Below, one piece after another: positions 24,421-35,203 of a DNA stretch of 64,000 nt. Both the position numbers and the translations under genes were made by a program. Source of the stretch: Callorhinus ursinus (lineage: Eukaryota; Chordata; Mammalia; Carnivora; Otariidae); assembly GCF_003265705.1 (NCBI RefSeq), contig NW_020312968.1, positions 3,284,935 through 3,348,934 of the forward strand. The letters run 5' to 3'. The notes beneath the pieces were generated by a model, which was given only the letters and a program-made list of their open reading frames with translations, had not been told where the DNA came from and did no database searches. Numbering within the stretch: the first letter of the stretch is position 1; every line of letters starts with the position of its first letter.

Positions 24421-25399
24421 TAGTTAGCTAGGGAGCCGAGGCGTAGAAGAGGAAATGTTCACTAACAGGCATCCTAGGGAGGATGGAGAGCACTCCGGTT
24501 GTCTACCAATAGCTATTTGATCATCCCCTGCCCTCGGGGTTGCATTTGTCTGGGATTAACTGCACTATCAGCAAGGAAGTGTCCTAAATGGATCAACAGA
24601 ATGGCTTTCATCTTGTCAAAGTGAGTAGTTTAGGTAATCTCAGGTGTAAGATCCCCAACCTCTAGCATGACCTTAGCCACTAGGATTGGTTTAGGATGCA
24701 GCCAATTGGAACGAAGTGCAGGATTTTTGCTGGGAATTCTCGGATGCAGAGGTTCTTCTTTGGTTGGGCAGTGGGAAAGCCTGGAAAGGCTGTAGTCACT
24801 CCGAAGAGGGATTGAGTCGATGCCAATGGAGAGCGTCACCAAGAGGCTGACAGGAAAACAGTCGGTCTTCTAGAGGCCCAAAGTAAGAATTCACATAGCT
24901 ACTAGCCCTGGAAGGGTATGATCTGAATAGGAAAAAAAGAAGGGAGACTCTTGGTATTGGGACAGAAGGCAGGAATCTGGAGGGAATGTGCTGTACTTCA
25001 ATGGCGGCACCCTGCTTGGTTGAAGCAGAGAACGTGTATTCATTCAATATTAAACATCTGCATTATAGTACTCTTGATGCTGCCTGTGGTTGAGTTTGGC
25101 TGTGCAGGCATGGGTTCAGGATAGAGGCATGGCGTGACCCCGTTCTCAAAGAGCTTATATCCAAGCAGAGGGACTAAAAGGTCAACCACCAACTACAGTA
25201 GAGGAGGGATGACCCCTCATTCAGCTCCAGGGTCTGCCAAGGGCAAGAAGAGTTTCGAGAAGGGGGTTGTTTTTTGAATTCCCACCTGGGAGAAATTATG
25301 ATCCACATGATATAGATAAGAGAACCAGCCTTCGTGAGCAAAAATATCACAGCCCAAGTTAGACCCTCATTACTGATAAGCCGTAAAAGTATGTTCTGC
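24421..25399. other. Unique sequence, no gene seen
   Basis: No confident element. Text near 25130-25180 faintly resembles antisense L2. Confidence 0.4.
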
Positions 25400-25508
25400 C
25401 TTTCTTTTACACATTCCTTTAAGGATCACCTAAGATCACAAAAGCAACTAGCAGGTGGTAAAGTCAACAATTGACACCAGGTCTTTCTGGCTTCAAAACC
25501 TCGGTATA
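25400..25508 (-). mobile_element. MIR SINE, antisense fragment
   Basis: The plus strand 'cacctaagatcacaaaagca' and 'actagcaggtggtaaagtca' match the reverse complement of the MIR head region. Confidence 0.55.
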
Positions 25509-25565
25509 GACTCTCACTTCTCAAAATGTAGTCTGTGGGCCAAGAACATCAGCATCATCTAGGAG

Positions 25566-26732
25566 CAGGGCCGGCTATATAATTTGTATGGCCCAGAACA
25601 AAATAAAACTCTGGGTGCCTTATGCAAAATGAGGAAAAAAGGACCACTGAAGGTACCAAAAGATGAAGTTTTTCCTTTTCTTCCACAGCCGCTCAACTTA
25701 CGATGTTTTATATTTGCTGTTTAATGTCATTCTAAGAAAAGAAGCATTCAGATTTTAAATTACTCCCATGGACTTACCATTCATCTTTTTATCATGTGAT
25801 GCCAGTTTTAAATGGAAACGTAAAGTTAATTCATACGTGGAATCATCAAAATTACACCATTTGTATTTTGTAACTTGTACACACATCTGTAGTTTGTTCT
25901 CATCAGAACAGAGGAAACACCGAACAAAGCAACTCAATTATTCTTGTTATTTTACTTCTTAATAAGCACATATTCTACCAATAATCTCTACCTTCTGCTT
26001 CATGATGAAGAAGGAAGAACTGAAAGGAAACAGAACTTTTCCTTCCCTTATGTGGCATAACTTTGGGCATAAGTGGTTGGCTAAGAGAGAGAAGTGACAG
26101 AAAGGATATGCTAGGGTTTCTTAGTCATTCATGATTCTCAGAACATTTCTTTCTCTCTGTATTGACAGCAAATTCAGGTTCTAAGGCTGCCAGCACCCTC
26201 AACCTTCCTAAGTCACAGACATAACATTACCCTGTACTTGCTTTGAGATTTGCAGAATTCCCACCAGAATTTTGTACTCATGGGCATCTCCATCATTATA
26301 CATACACAAATAGGGCAGCGAGAGACGGGGCAGGCACATTCCTACTGCGTTGCGGGATCTCCTCCTTGCTTGTGCTGGCTATCTGTGCCACCTGACTTTA
26401 CTTACAAAACACAAGTTTAAGTTTAAATTACTAAGAATTTCAAGGGGCACGTGGATGGCTCAGTCAGTTAAGCGGCTGACTCTTGGTTTCAGCTCAGGTC
26501 ATGATCTCAGGGTCATGAGACTGAGCCCCTCAGGGGGCTCTGCGCTCAGCACGGAGTCTGCTTGAGATTCTCTCTCCCTCCCCTTCTGCTTCTCCCCTCA
26601 CTCACTCTCTCTCTCAAATAAATAAATAAATAAATAAATATTTCAAGGTCACAGTAGAGCATCCAACGAAGCTCAGGTCCCTTCTGAGCTCAGAGCCATG
26701 TGGGCACAGGCTGCAGCTTGAAGCTGGCTGTG
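25566..26732 (+). mobile_element. hAT-type DNA transposon inside the MER5-like element
   Basis: The left end is CAGGGCCGGCT and the complement of the right end is CACAGCCAGCT (8 of 11 agree). The flanking 8 bp are tctaggag (25558-25565) and cctgggag (26733-26740), 6 of 8 identical, the duplication length of hAT transposons. Length is about 1.17 kb, or about 0.96 kb without the SINEC at 26446-26639. No transposase frame is readable; the open frames on both strands near 25755-25962 are short and unsupported. Confidence 0.65.
26446..26639 (+). mobile_element. SINEC, long class
   Basis: A complete long SINEC with an (AAAT)n tail. Target-site duplication atttcaagg at 26437-26445 and 26640-26648. 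It is inserted in the hAT element. Confidence 0.95.
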
Positions 26733-26853
26733 CCTGGGAGCTTGTGAGCAATGCAGGTTGTCAGCTCCCCCACCCCTCCAGCTTACTCAAAATCGGCATC
26801 TAAACGAGATCCCCAGGTGGTTTGTGGGTGTATTAAAGTTTGAGAAGCTCTGG

Positions 26854-27368
26854 TGTAGTCCAGACCACTGAAGATTCTGTCTCCCTAGCTTGATGCTGAC
26901 TCTCCTCCCTGGCTGGGTTAAGTGGAAATGTTTTCTCTGATCCGTCATCCCTCCTACAGGTCGGCATACAGCTCCACCAGAATGTTAGCACCCCAGCCCC
27001 ACCAGGATGTTAGTAACCCATGGCCTGCTGGCTTTTCTGAAAACCTATTTATGAGGCTTTACTAAAATTTCAAGTTTCATCTGCCTTCCATCCTTCGTAT
27101 ATTCCTGAATCCCAAGGAGAAACTGCAAAAACAGATCATAGGGGTTGGGCCAGAGGCAGAGGCCCCCAAAAGATGAAAGTCTTGTTAACTTACACATCAA
27201 TATGTAAGTGCGGTATCCTAATTATTGAGAATTCAAAAGTGAGAGTCTTGTTTTCCTCCACCTTTGCTATTTAATTCCACTATTTCCTTGCTTTTTCTAG
27301 TTTTGAATTTACCCAGAGTGCAAATTCTCTACTTCGGTTTGAGATTTTTCATAATCCAAAGGTAGAAG
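26854..27368. other. Unique sequence, no gene seen
   Basis: No element recognised up to the LINE-1 boundary. Confidence 0.45.
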
Positions 27369-28456
27369 GTTTTGATTTGTATTTCTCTGGTGCTGAGTGA
27401 CGTGGAGCATTTTTTCATGTGTCTGTTGGCCATTTGGATGTCCTCTTTGGAAAAATGTCTGTTCATGTCTTCTGCCCATTTCTTGACTGGATTATTTGTT
27501 TTTTGGGTGTGGAGTTTGATAAGTTCTTTATAGATTTTGAATACTAGCCCTTTATCTCATAAGACATTTACAAATATCTTCTCCCATTCTGTAGGTTGTC
27601 TTTTAGTTCTGTTGACTGTTTCCTTTCACAATGAGATACCACCTCACACCAGTCAGAATGGCTAAAATTAACAACTCAGGAAACAACGGATGTTGGCAAG
27701 GATGCGGAGAAAGGGGAACCCTCTTAACACCGTTGGTAGGAATGCCAGCTGGTGCAGCCACTCTGGAAAACAGTATGGAGAGTCCTCAAAAAGTTGAACA
27801 TAGAGCTACCTTACAACCCAGCAATTGCACTACTAGGTGTTTATCCAAAGGATACAAACACAGAGATTCAAAAGGGCACATGCACCCCAATGTTTATAGC
27901 AGCAATGTCCACAATAGCCAAATTATGGAAAGAGTTCGGATGTCCATCAACAGATGAATGGATAAAGAAGGTGTGATATATATATATACACACACACACA
28001 CGCACACACACACACACATATGTACATATACAATGGAATATTATGCAGCCATCAAAAAGAATGAAATCTGACCATTTGCAACAATGTGGATGGAACTAGA
28101 GGGTATTATGCTAAGCGAAATAAGTCAGTCAGAGAAAGACAAATACCAAATGATTTCACTCATATGTGGAATTTAAGAAAACAGGTGAACATAGGGGAAG
28201 GGAGGGAAAAATAAATTAAGACAAAATCGGAGAGGGAGACAAACCATAAGAGACTCTTAATCATAGGAAACAAACCGAGGGTCACTGGAGGAAAGGTGGG
28301 TGGGGGCATGGGGTAACCAGGTGATGGGCATTAAGGAGGAGGGCACATGACGTGATGAGGACTGGGTGTTATATGCAACTGATGAATCACTGACCTCTAC
28401 CTCTGAAACTAATAATGCACTATGTTAATTGATTTTAGATTAAAAAACAAAAAGTT
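27369..28456 (+). mobile_element. LINE-1, 5'-truncated with 5' inversion
   Basis: 27627-28456 is the 3' end of a LINE-1 in plus orientation: ORF2 C-terminal region from 'acaatgagataccacctcac', a 3' UTR and an A-rich end. 27369-27626 is the immediately upstream ORF2 segment in reverse orientation, ending next to the point where the forward part starts (complement of 'ggttttgatttgtatttctc' joins to 'acaatgagatacc'). The ORF2 remnant is broken by an extra base near 27728-27735 and a TGG-to-TGA change near 27974. The 3' UTR is of the carnivore L1 type. Possible diverged duplication: aaggtagaagg / aagttagagg. Confidence 0.9.
27976..28019. repeat. (TA)n(CA)n microsatellite within L1
   Basis: Expanded from the TATATATACA motif that lies at this place in L1 ORF2. 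Confidence 0.9.
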
Positions 28457-28790
28457 AGAGGGGCACAGAGCCTCCTTAAAAAAAAAAGAAAAGTAATTTT
28501 AACCTCCCCCCACTCCAGAAAATCTTTAAGAGGAGGAGAGAAGGGAGTAGAAAGTGTAATTCTGACATTCTCTTTCATAGTTCCTAAGAATAATAATTTG
28601 AGAAAAGAAATCAGGTCAGAATTAGGAAACTTCTTCTTTCACTTTCAACCTCAGAAAGAAAACAGAGTTACTCCAGAGCTAACTCAGAATTACCCCTCAG
28701 TCTGGGAGCAAAGCTTCACTGCACCGCTGGGTTGCAAGCTGATACAATATTTTCCTACGCAGTAGTGGCTCTCCTGTGTCAGGGAGCATT
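28457..28790. other. Unclassified sequence after the L1
   Basis: 28457-28492 ('ggggcacagagcctcc' plus A run) could be a SINEC reduced to its two ends, but too little remains to call it. Confidence 0.35.
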
Positions 28791-28890
28791 TAAAAAAAAA
28801 AAAAGAAAGAAAAAACAAAACAAAACAAGAAAAGAAGTGAAAGGAAAAAGACAAAGAAGAAAGAGGAAAAAAGAAAAAAGTTTTGAAAAG
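28791..28890. repeat. A/purine-rich tract
   Basis: A run of A, AAAG and AAAC units. It produces the lysine-rich and phenylalanine-rich open frames on the two strands. Confidence 0.85.
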
Positions 28891-29099
28891 ACACCCTGGA
28901 TGGGAATGGCTTCCTTCTCTTCCAAAGCTTCATGATTAAGCCCAAGGGCCAAGTTTGTCAAGGCCAAGTCGCTGCTTATAACTCATCAGTACTGTTCTAA
29001 CATTCAGACATCTCAAGTTTAAAATCAAGCTTATATGCTCCCTGACAAGAACTGGAAACGGCATCCAGAGAGGACTACAGAGTAGGGAGTGAGGAAGCA
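28891..29099. other. Unique sequence
   Basis: Spacer between the purine-rich tract and the minisatellite. Nothing recognised. Confidence 0.4.
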
Positions 29100-29445
29100 G
29101 CACAGAGAGAGTGGAGATGTGACTCAGATCCACATGACTGGGGCCCACAGAGAGAATCGGGGGTGTGACTCAGGCTCACAGAGAGAATGGGGGTGTGACT
29201 GGCTTTCATAGAGGGAGTGGGGGGATGACTTGGGTTCATACCTCTGTGTGCGGGAGTGGGGGCATGACGGGGGCCCACAGAGGTGGGGGTGTGACTGGAA
29301 CCCACAGAGAGAGAGGGGGGAACGGTACTCAAACCTACAAAGAGAGAAGAGGTGTGAGTCGGACTCACAGAGAGAAGGGAGGCACGACTCGGGGGCCCAC
29401 AGAGGAGTAAGGGGTGTTGACTGAGACCCACAGAGGGGGGAGGGG
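29100..29445. repeat. Degenerate minisatellite, about 30-33 bp unit
   Basis: About ten imperfect copies of a unit like 'ggggtgtgactcaggct' followed by 'cacagagagaa'. Units differ by substitutions and small indels. Stops are rare in several frames on both strands, so repetitive open frames appear (minus 29075-29431 and 29124-29510). These are by-products of the repeat, not a gene. Confidence 0.85.
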
Positions 29446-29587
29446 TGTGTGCCTCTGGGGCCTCCTGAAGGTCCTGGACTTTTCAGCAGCTCCATCCTGC
29501 CCCACCACAATTAAGGCAAGGGCAACAGAGACAGCTGGGTAGTTAGCTCTTTGAGGTTGAGTTTTTACCACAAAACCATGTGCTCTG

Positions 29588-29643
29588 AAGTATTTCCTTA
29601 TAAGTTCAACTTATAAGGAAATATAAGTATTTCCTTATAAGTT
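29588..29643. repeat. Perfect palindrome plus third copy
   Basis: The 16-base arm tatttccttataagtt (29591-29606) is followed by one base and its exact reverse complement (29608-29623), then by a second direct copy (29628-29643). The direct copies share 19 bases (aagtatttccttataagtt at 29588-29606 and 29625-29643). This A / A' / A arrangement can form a hairpin. Confidence 0.95.
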
Positions 29644-30095
29644 GTCCTGCTTGCACAATGACTGCATTCTCTTCTGGATCACCAACTCAGGACATTCGGT
29701 AGCATGAGTGACAGGGACATTTTAAATTCATGGGAAATACAAAACCCCCTTTGTGGGCACTGGTTTCACCTGCTGCCTCAGGTAACAAGAGTTGAGCTAA
29801 GTTTCCCTCCTTTTCCCTTCCTTATCCATTGATTCTCTGGCCAAGGTGCTATCAAGTAGCCTGCTGACCCGTCGGCCAAGGGAGGGAGGACGAGATGAAA
29901 AGCAAGTTAATCCACCAGATGGAGAGGGGGCTGGTTTCATCAGGAGACAGCTGTTTCCAAAGCCCAATCAAACTCGGGTTCAAGAAGTTAAGTCCTGCTT
30001 AAAAAGCTGCAGGCAGAGAGCTGAGTGGGCAGAGCTGTACCGGGACGTGGGAACTCGCTTCTTCTCCGTTTCTCTGTTGCTCTGGGGCCTGGAGC
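29644..30095. other. Unique sequence, no gene seen
   Basis: The 138-codon plus frame from 29846 runs on into a MIR and has no domain. No other feature. Confidence 0.45.
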
Positions 30096-30295
30096 GTCCC
30101 CACTGCCTGCAGTCAGAAGCTTTGCAGTTGGTTGGACCTTGGTTCAAATCCTGTGTTCTGCCCTTCTCTGAGACTCAATATCTTCATCTACAAAATAAGA
30201 CAGCACGACTCCCTATCTCATGGGCTTTGGGGGAGGAATCCATGGGAAAATACGCGCAATGAGCTCACAGCCCAGGGTATACATGGAACAGTAAT
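30096..30295 (+). mobile_element. MIR SINE
   Basis: 'ccttggttcaaatcctgtgt', 'ctgagactcaatatcttcat' and 'ctacaaaataagacagcacg' match MIR in order. Confidence 0.7.
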
Positions 30296-30337
30296 GGTGG
30301 TGTAGTGGTAACTGGTGTTTTAAAGGGGAAGCTATTG

Positions 30338-30495
30338 GGGCGCCAAGGTGGCTCAGTCGTTTAGGGGTCCAACTCTTGACTTCAGCTCAGGTGATGATCT
30401 CAGGGAACTGGGATGGAGCCCTGCATTGCGCTCTGTGCTCAGCAGGGAGTCTGCTTGGGATTCTCTCTACCTCTGCCCCTCCACCCCTCCGCTCA

Positions 30496-30530
<35 letters not shown>

Positions 30531-30564
30531 AAATCTTGAAAAAGAAATACAAATAAAAAAACCC
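30338..30564 (+). mobile_element. SINEC, long class
   Basis: Full-length long SINEC with a long (CT)n tract at about 30499-30526. Perfect 14-bp duplication aggggaagctattg at 30324-30337 and 30565-30578. Confidence 0.97.
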
Positions 30565-30578
30565 AGGGGAAGCTATTG

Positions 30579-31889
30579 CCCAGAAGCCCAGCCGCACGCA
30601 TTTCCAAAGGACCTAACAAGAAGATCATGAGGGAGGCCCTGAGGGACTCTTTCTCCAACCCCCCCCCCCCGAGGTCTGGCGGGTAAGCCACAGCCCCGGG
30701 TCACGAGTGGGTGGACCCACACCGCTGCCCTTCAGGAGCAGCACCTTCTGTTCCTTTTTGCCTGGATTTCCCTCTCCCTCTTCCGCCTATCTCTCTTTTT
30801 TTTCTCTCTTTTCTTCCCCACAGACCCCATCAGCCCCCCTCTTCCGTGACAGAGTAACTTGAGGAAAATCACCTCACGATGCTGAGCCCCTTCTGCCTCT
30901 TCAAGGCAAAGCAGCTACCCTCCAAATCCCTTTGGAAGCCAACATAACAAAATTATCCATTCCTCTTCTTTCCCGAAACTTCTCCTTTATTGGCCCTTTA
31001 GCACTCAAACACCTGTGACCAAAGATCTACCTGGCTGAGCTTGGGTCACATGCCACCAGGCATCAGGGCAAATGTAAGAGAAAGATCCCCCCCAGGGACT
31101 TTGGTCTTTCCCAGGAGGAGAGCGGGACCTGGATTTTTACAATCTGATAGTTCCGTCAGAGAAATCAGAAGGGAAGAATAGACATTGAGGTTGGGGTAGA
31201 GCAAAAAGCAAGAACGATGACAGTCAATGTGCAGAGGGATAAAACCGGTTGTGTCTTCCCTCTTCGTTCATGTATTCTTTCATTTCTCATATATTCACCC
31301 TGAGTGTCCAGGCTACTGGAGAGGCAGGCCTTACCTGAACCTGAGGACGTCTAGAAATGGTCCTATTCGAGTGTTTGTTAAAATATTCTGTGGTGAGTTC
31401 AATAATGTTGGATCCACTGGGGAAACAGAGTGGATCTCAAGGACTAAATGGAATCTCTCCTCAAGGCCGACCAAGTCCTTGAGGGAATGGTTACCCAGGA
31501 CAAAACCAGGCACACTGGTTCCGAGGACCCCTGGGATATGAGCCAGCCCTACAGATCTCACCCTGGGTAGTTCTGCCCCTGCCCCGGGGCTATCGAGGGG
31601 ACGGAGCACTGCTATCTGTATCGGCAAGGCACAGGATCGCTCCCCACGACAGTTACCCTGCCCAAAACGTCAGGAGCGCAAGGGTGAGAAACCATTAGCA
31701 GAGAGTTAAGGAGTCTTTCAGCCCAATAATCCTGACACCTTTTGTTGACTCTGAGAACTGTCTCTTCGTGTCTGCTATGGCCATTGTACTGAACAAGTAT
31801 TTATTGATACCCACGTGTGTTAATGCCAGCTCAAGGAAAAGCCAAAGTAGAGAAGAGGGTCTAATGTGTGTTGGGTCCTCCATGGGCTG
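30579..31889. other. Unique sequence, no gene seen
   Basis: Contains a 12-C run at 30659-30670 and CT-rich DNA at 30760-30840. Overlapping open frames at 31227-31627 on both strands show no domain. Confidence 0.4.
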
Positions 31890-32055
31890 GACATAGTGTT
31901 AAGGTCTTTATATTTAGAATTTCATCTCAGCCTTGTCACTCAACTAGAGGTGGGAATTACTATTCCATTCAAGAGAAATGAGGATTAGCAAGGTTAACTT
32001 ACCTTCACAGGAAGGTTATTAGAGCTAGGATGAGTTTAAGTCTGGGTGTCTCCAA
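31890..32055 (-). mobile_element. MIR-family SINE, antisense
   Basis: The plus strand 'ttagaatttcatctcagcct', 'gggaattactattccattca' and 'gagctaggatgagtttaagt' match the reverse complement of a MIR-family SINE. Confidence 0.55.
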
Positions 32056-32083
32056 AGACCATGTTGTTTTCGCCTCTCTACCA

Positions 32084-32205
32084 CGATTGGCAAACTGTGG
32101 CCCATGGCCATATTTTGCTGACCACCACCTATTTTTGTAAATTCGGTTTTATTCTAACAGCCACCCCCATGTTTTGCTCTGTGATGGCAGAAAAGCCAAC
32201 CGTGT
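32084..32205 (-). mobile_element. hAT-Charlie fragment (MER1-like)
   Basis: 'ttggcaaactgtggcccatg' and 'cctatttttgtaaattcggt', then 'tttattctaacagccac' follow the hAT-Charlie repeat whose intact end reads ggcaaactacggcccgc. Only one end is preserved. Confidence 0.7.
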
Positions 32206-33019
32206 TATCTGCAGATGGTCTTAAGGGCGGTCTTGAAGACTCAGCTACCTCAAACTGCTTACTTCCTTTGCTTTGACGTGGTTTTCCAGATCCTCTGTCT
32301 GTGTGATGATTTAGGGGTGACTTGAAGAGTTTTGCCAGCAGATCTCTTCCCTGTCACTTGTGAGGCACCTGATGCTCCCCTTTAGATTGCTTCCTACTGC
32401 TTTCTAGAAACCTTTATGTCACTAGTTTCAGATGTTATAAAACTTGGGAAGAATTCCACATTAGCCAGGATCAGAGCATCTGATCCCCTGCTCCTCAGTG
32501 GAGGTTGGGCCCAGACAGAACAAGTCTCAGGAGGAGGAAGGCCTGCAGCTCAGCTCCTTGGTCAGAGGCCCCGGGCCAAATGGAGCTGCTAAGAACCGGT
32601 GCAAAAAGTGGATATCAGTCCTGGTGGGCTGTTGGCATGTGGGGACGGGGTGGGGCCCCTTAAAGGCACACTTTACAGTGTTTCCAGGTAGCTGCCCCCC
32701 TCTCCCCCACTTCAGTCGGTCCCACAAGCCCACGTATTTTCCCCTTCAAAAAATACAGAGGTAGTGGTTGTTTTCATTCCCTCCACAGACTGCTAGACAC
32801 GGGGAGGGGAAGCAACAGGCCACTAAGGAAAAGTATACGGCGACCAGCACAGGTGTTTCCTCTTAAGGTGAAATCACCGGCGCATTTCAATGAAGTCCGG
32901 GCTCCTGTAGATCATTCTGCTTCCTTGGCATGATAAGCCAGGCTCAGGCCCCCTCCAGCCTTCTTCCTGAGCACTTTCCCCTTCCCCTCCTCTGCAGCCA
33001 GCTTAAGAGATCTTCAGTT
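32206..33019. other. Unique sequence, no gene seen
   Basis: No transposon or exon recognised. Confidence 0.4.
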
Positions 33020-33300
33020 TCCTGCATGTGGCCCCTTCTCCGTGCTCTCTGCTGGGAATGCCCTTCCTTCGGCTGCAGCCAGCCGGACCCCCTCTGCAAA
33101 TGTTTCCTCTCGCTCCTCCTCCAGCCTGTTGGGTCTAGGGGCTGCCTGCTCTGCAGACCCCCTTCCGCTCTCCCCGTACAATCAAGCATTTCCCCCGCGT
33201 CCCTGACTTCTCCCTTAGCCTGTGCCTCTGTGGACAGTAGGGACTGGATCTCTCTTCTCTATTTCAGCACCTGATTCCATGAGTGACACCTCCTGGGTGC
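33020..33300 (+). mobile_element. L2 LINE fragment
   Basis: 'cgtgctctctgctgggaatg', then 'cccttccttcggctgcag' and the following 'gcctgtgcctctgtggacag' and 'ctatttcagcacctgattcc' correspond to the 3' half of L2 (tgttccctctgcctggaatg onward). Confidence 0.55.
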
Positions 33301-34033
33301 TCAGAGAGCTCCAGGTGGGAACCTTGAGACCCACAGCCCGGGGTTTTAGCTCTCTTTTGAGACAAGCAGACGTGCACGCGCCCTTTCTGCGCATTTAGTA
33401 GTATTCTTACGGCACACTATGACTTCTGTGCACAAGCAGGGCATTAAAAACAAGCCACAATATCGACTGTCATTTAAAAAACAACACATTTGTTTTGCTT
33501 TCTGAACTGTTAGAGGATTCCCCTGGATGTCTATTTTCAGGAAAACCCGGTGTAGAGGCGGAGAAGTGAGGCCAGGAGGAAAGGAGGCCAGCCCTCGGCA
33601 GGGGCGGGCAGCTGAAGTGCAGGACCACATGGGATCTGAGTCTGTGCAGGTCATGAAGTCAGGGATGTCTCCCCGACGGAAGAACAAGGGGTTGGCAGAC
33701 TGAGAGGCACATCCTGCCCCAAGAAAGTGGCAGGAGTTTTCAGGAACCGGTCTGCGGGTGCAGGAGTGAAATAAATGCTGGGGCTACAGAGAAGAGGCTG
33801 CAGGATCTGCTTTAGGATCTTAGGTCTTCCCTGCTGATCAGCTTCTGCTGGGGGGAGTGTGCCCCGCTCCCACCTGCAGCTTAGGAGGCCAGCTGCCGGC
33901 ATTCTAGGATCTGAGTGGGGGAGAGGGGCTGGGCTCCCACTAGGACCTGCTAGCTTATGCTCCGCAGCCCTGTTTTCAGGATGGAAACTCCCCACTGTGC
34001 CCTAGTCCCCAGTCACCACCAGCCCACACTCTC
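33301..34033. other. Unique sequence, no gene seen
   Basis: Two minus-strand frames of 113-114 codons (33346-33687, 33651-33995) have no recognisable domain. Confidence 0.4.
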
Positions 34034-34360
34034 CAGAGCTGCACTGTCCAACAGAAATCGCATGGGAGCCAAGACAGTGATTTTAAATTATCTCTCAGTG
34101 CTATTAAAAAAATAAAAAGAGGAGAAATGATTTTTAATGTTTTATTTAACCCAATATATCAAAAGCATTATTGTTTCAATATATCATCAATATTCAGAAA
34201 AATATATCAAGAGGCATTTTACATCCTTTGTTACTGTAGTCCGCCATCAAATCCACTGCATGTGTCACACTCACGGCGCATCTCAGTTTACAAGAACCAC
34301 ATTGGAGAGGTTCAGAAACCCCATGTGCCCAGTGGCTCCCGTGCTGGGTGGTGCTGCTGG
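34034..34360 (+). mobile_element. hAT-type non-autonomous element
   Basis: Starts 'cagagctgcactgtccaaca', passes 'atttaacccaatatatcaaa' and 'cggcgcatctcagtttacaa', and ends near 'cccagtggctcccgtgctgg'. This is the order of a known mammalian hAT-Charlie-group repeat beginning cagtgctgtccaatagaa. The ends are imperfect inverted repeats. Confidence 0.7.
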
Positions 34361-34832
34361 GGGTACTAACCTCCGGGTCCTGTGCAAAGGTGGGAGAAGG
34401 GTGTTCTGCGGACAGGCTTTGAGAAGAAAGCTGAGTCTAACTGCTTCTTAAAGGGCTTCCAACCTGTGTTTCCATTCGCCCCCATTTTAGGGGTATCTGG
34501 TGTCACCCATTCCTGAGCATTCCTGGGAGTGTGTGGTACAGATGCATTGGATGACCCCCTTCCCACCACTGACAGCTTAGGATTGGGCTTCTTTGAGCTG
34601 GTTTGTTCATTCCCACTCAGCCGCTGGCTTTCTACCTTTCCCTTTTCTGGCTGTTTCTTCTGCTCTCTTAGTCTTTGTGGATTTGTGCTTTAAAATAATT
34701 CATTCATAGTCATTTTTGTGGGGTCTTTAGAGAGAACTGAGATAAACCTAGATGTTCAAGCCACCATCTCCAACCACTAATCAGTAAGTTTTCCATATCG
34801 CTAGAATTTGGGTTTTTTTTTTTTAATTTGGC
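34361..34832. other. Unique sequence, no gene seen
   Basis: No element recognised. Confidence 0.4.
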
Positions 34833-34844
34833 CTACACATTTTT

Positions 34845-35052
34845 ATTTTTTTTATTATTTTTAAAGATTTTATGTATTTACTTGACAGAGAGACACAGTG
34901 AGAGACGGAACACAAGCAGGGGGAGTGGGAGAGGGAGAAGCAGGCTTCCTGCTGAGCAAATAGCCCGATGTGGGGCTCGATCCCAGGACCCCGGGATCAT
35001 GACCTGAGTCGAAGGCAGATGCCTAACGACTGAGCCACCCGGCCTCCCCAGT
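34845..35052 (-). mobile_element. SINEC, long class
   Basis: Antisense full-length SINEC (tail first). Flanking ctacacattttt at 34833-34844 and 35053-35064 is the target-site duplication. Confidence 0.97.
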
Positions 35053-35064
35053 CTACACATTTTT

Positions 35065-35203
35065 GAGTCTGATACTTTGGTTTAAACCGTCTGCCAACCC
35101 TATGTATGCAATAATTGTTTCCTGAAGGAATGAATGGGTGAATGAGGACATATCCGAGGGTAACTTCATCTTCAAATGTCACCCAATCCAGTTGAAACTA
35201 ATG

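Larger units (their letters stand above)
25512..26853 (-). mobile_element. MER5-like hAT element split by another hAT element
   Basis: Left part 25512-25565 ('acttctcaaaatgtagtctg', 'acatcagcatcatctaggag') and right part 26733-26853 ('cctgggagcttgtgagcaat', 'ttaaagtttgagaagctctg') join into one MER5-like element of about 165 bp in reverse orientation. The join falls exactly at an 8-bp duplication. Confidence 0.75.

Noticed and set aside
27631..27976. Plus-strand frames resembling the C-terminal part of a LINE ORF2 protein
   Set aside because: Real homology, but to a dead LINE-1: frameshift near 27728-27735 and a stop near 27974. Listed as part of the mobile element, not as a gene.
28457..28492. 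Possible SINEC reduced to its two ends after the LINE-1
   Set aside because: Only about 35 bases, and it merges with the L1 A-rich end. Cannot be distinguished from L1 tail plus chance.
29075..29510. Repetitive minus-strand frames rich in Ser-His-Thr-Pro
   Set aside because: Created by the minisatellite unit. Several frames are open at once on both strands, which real coding sequence would not show.
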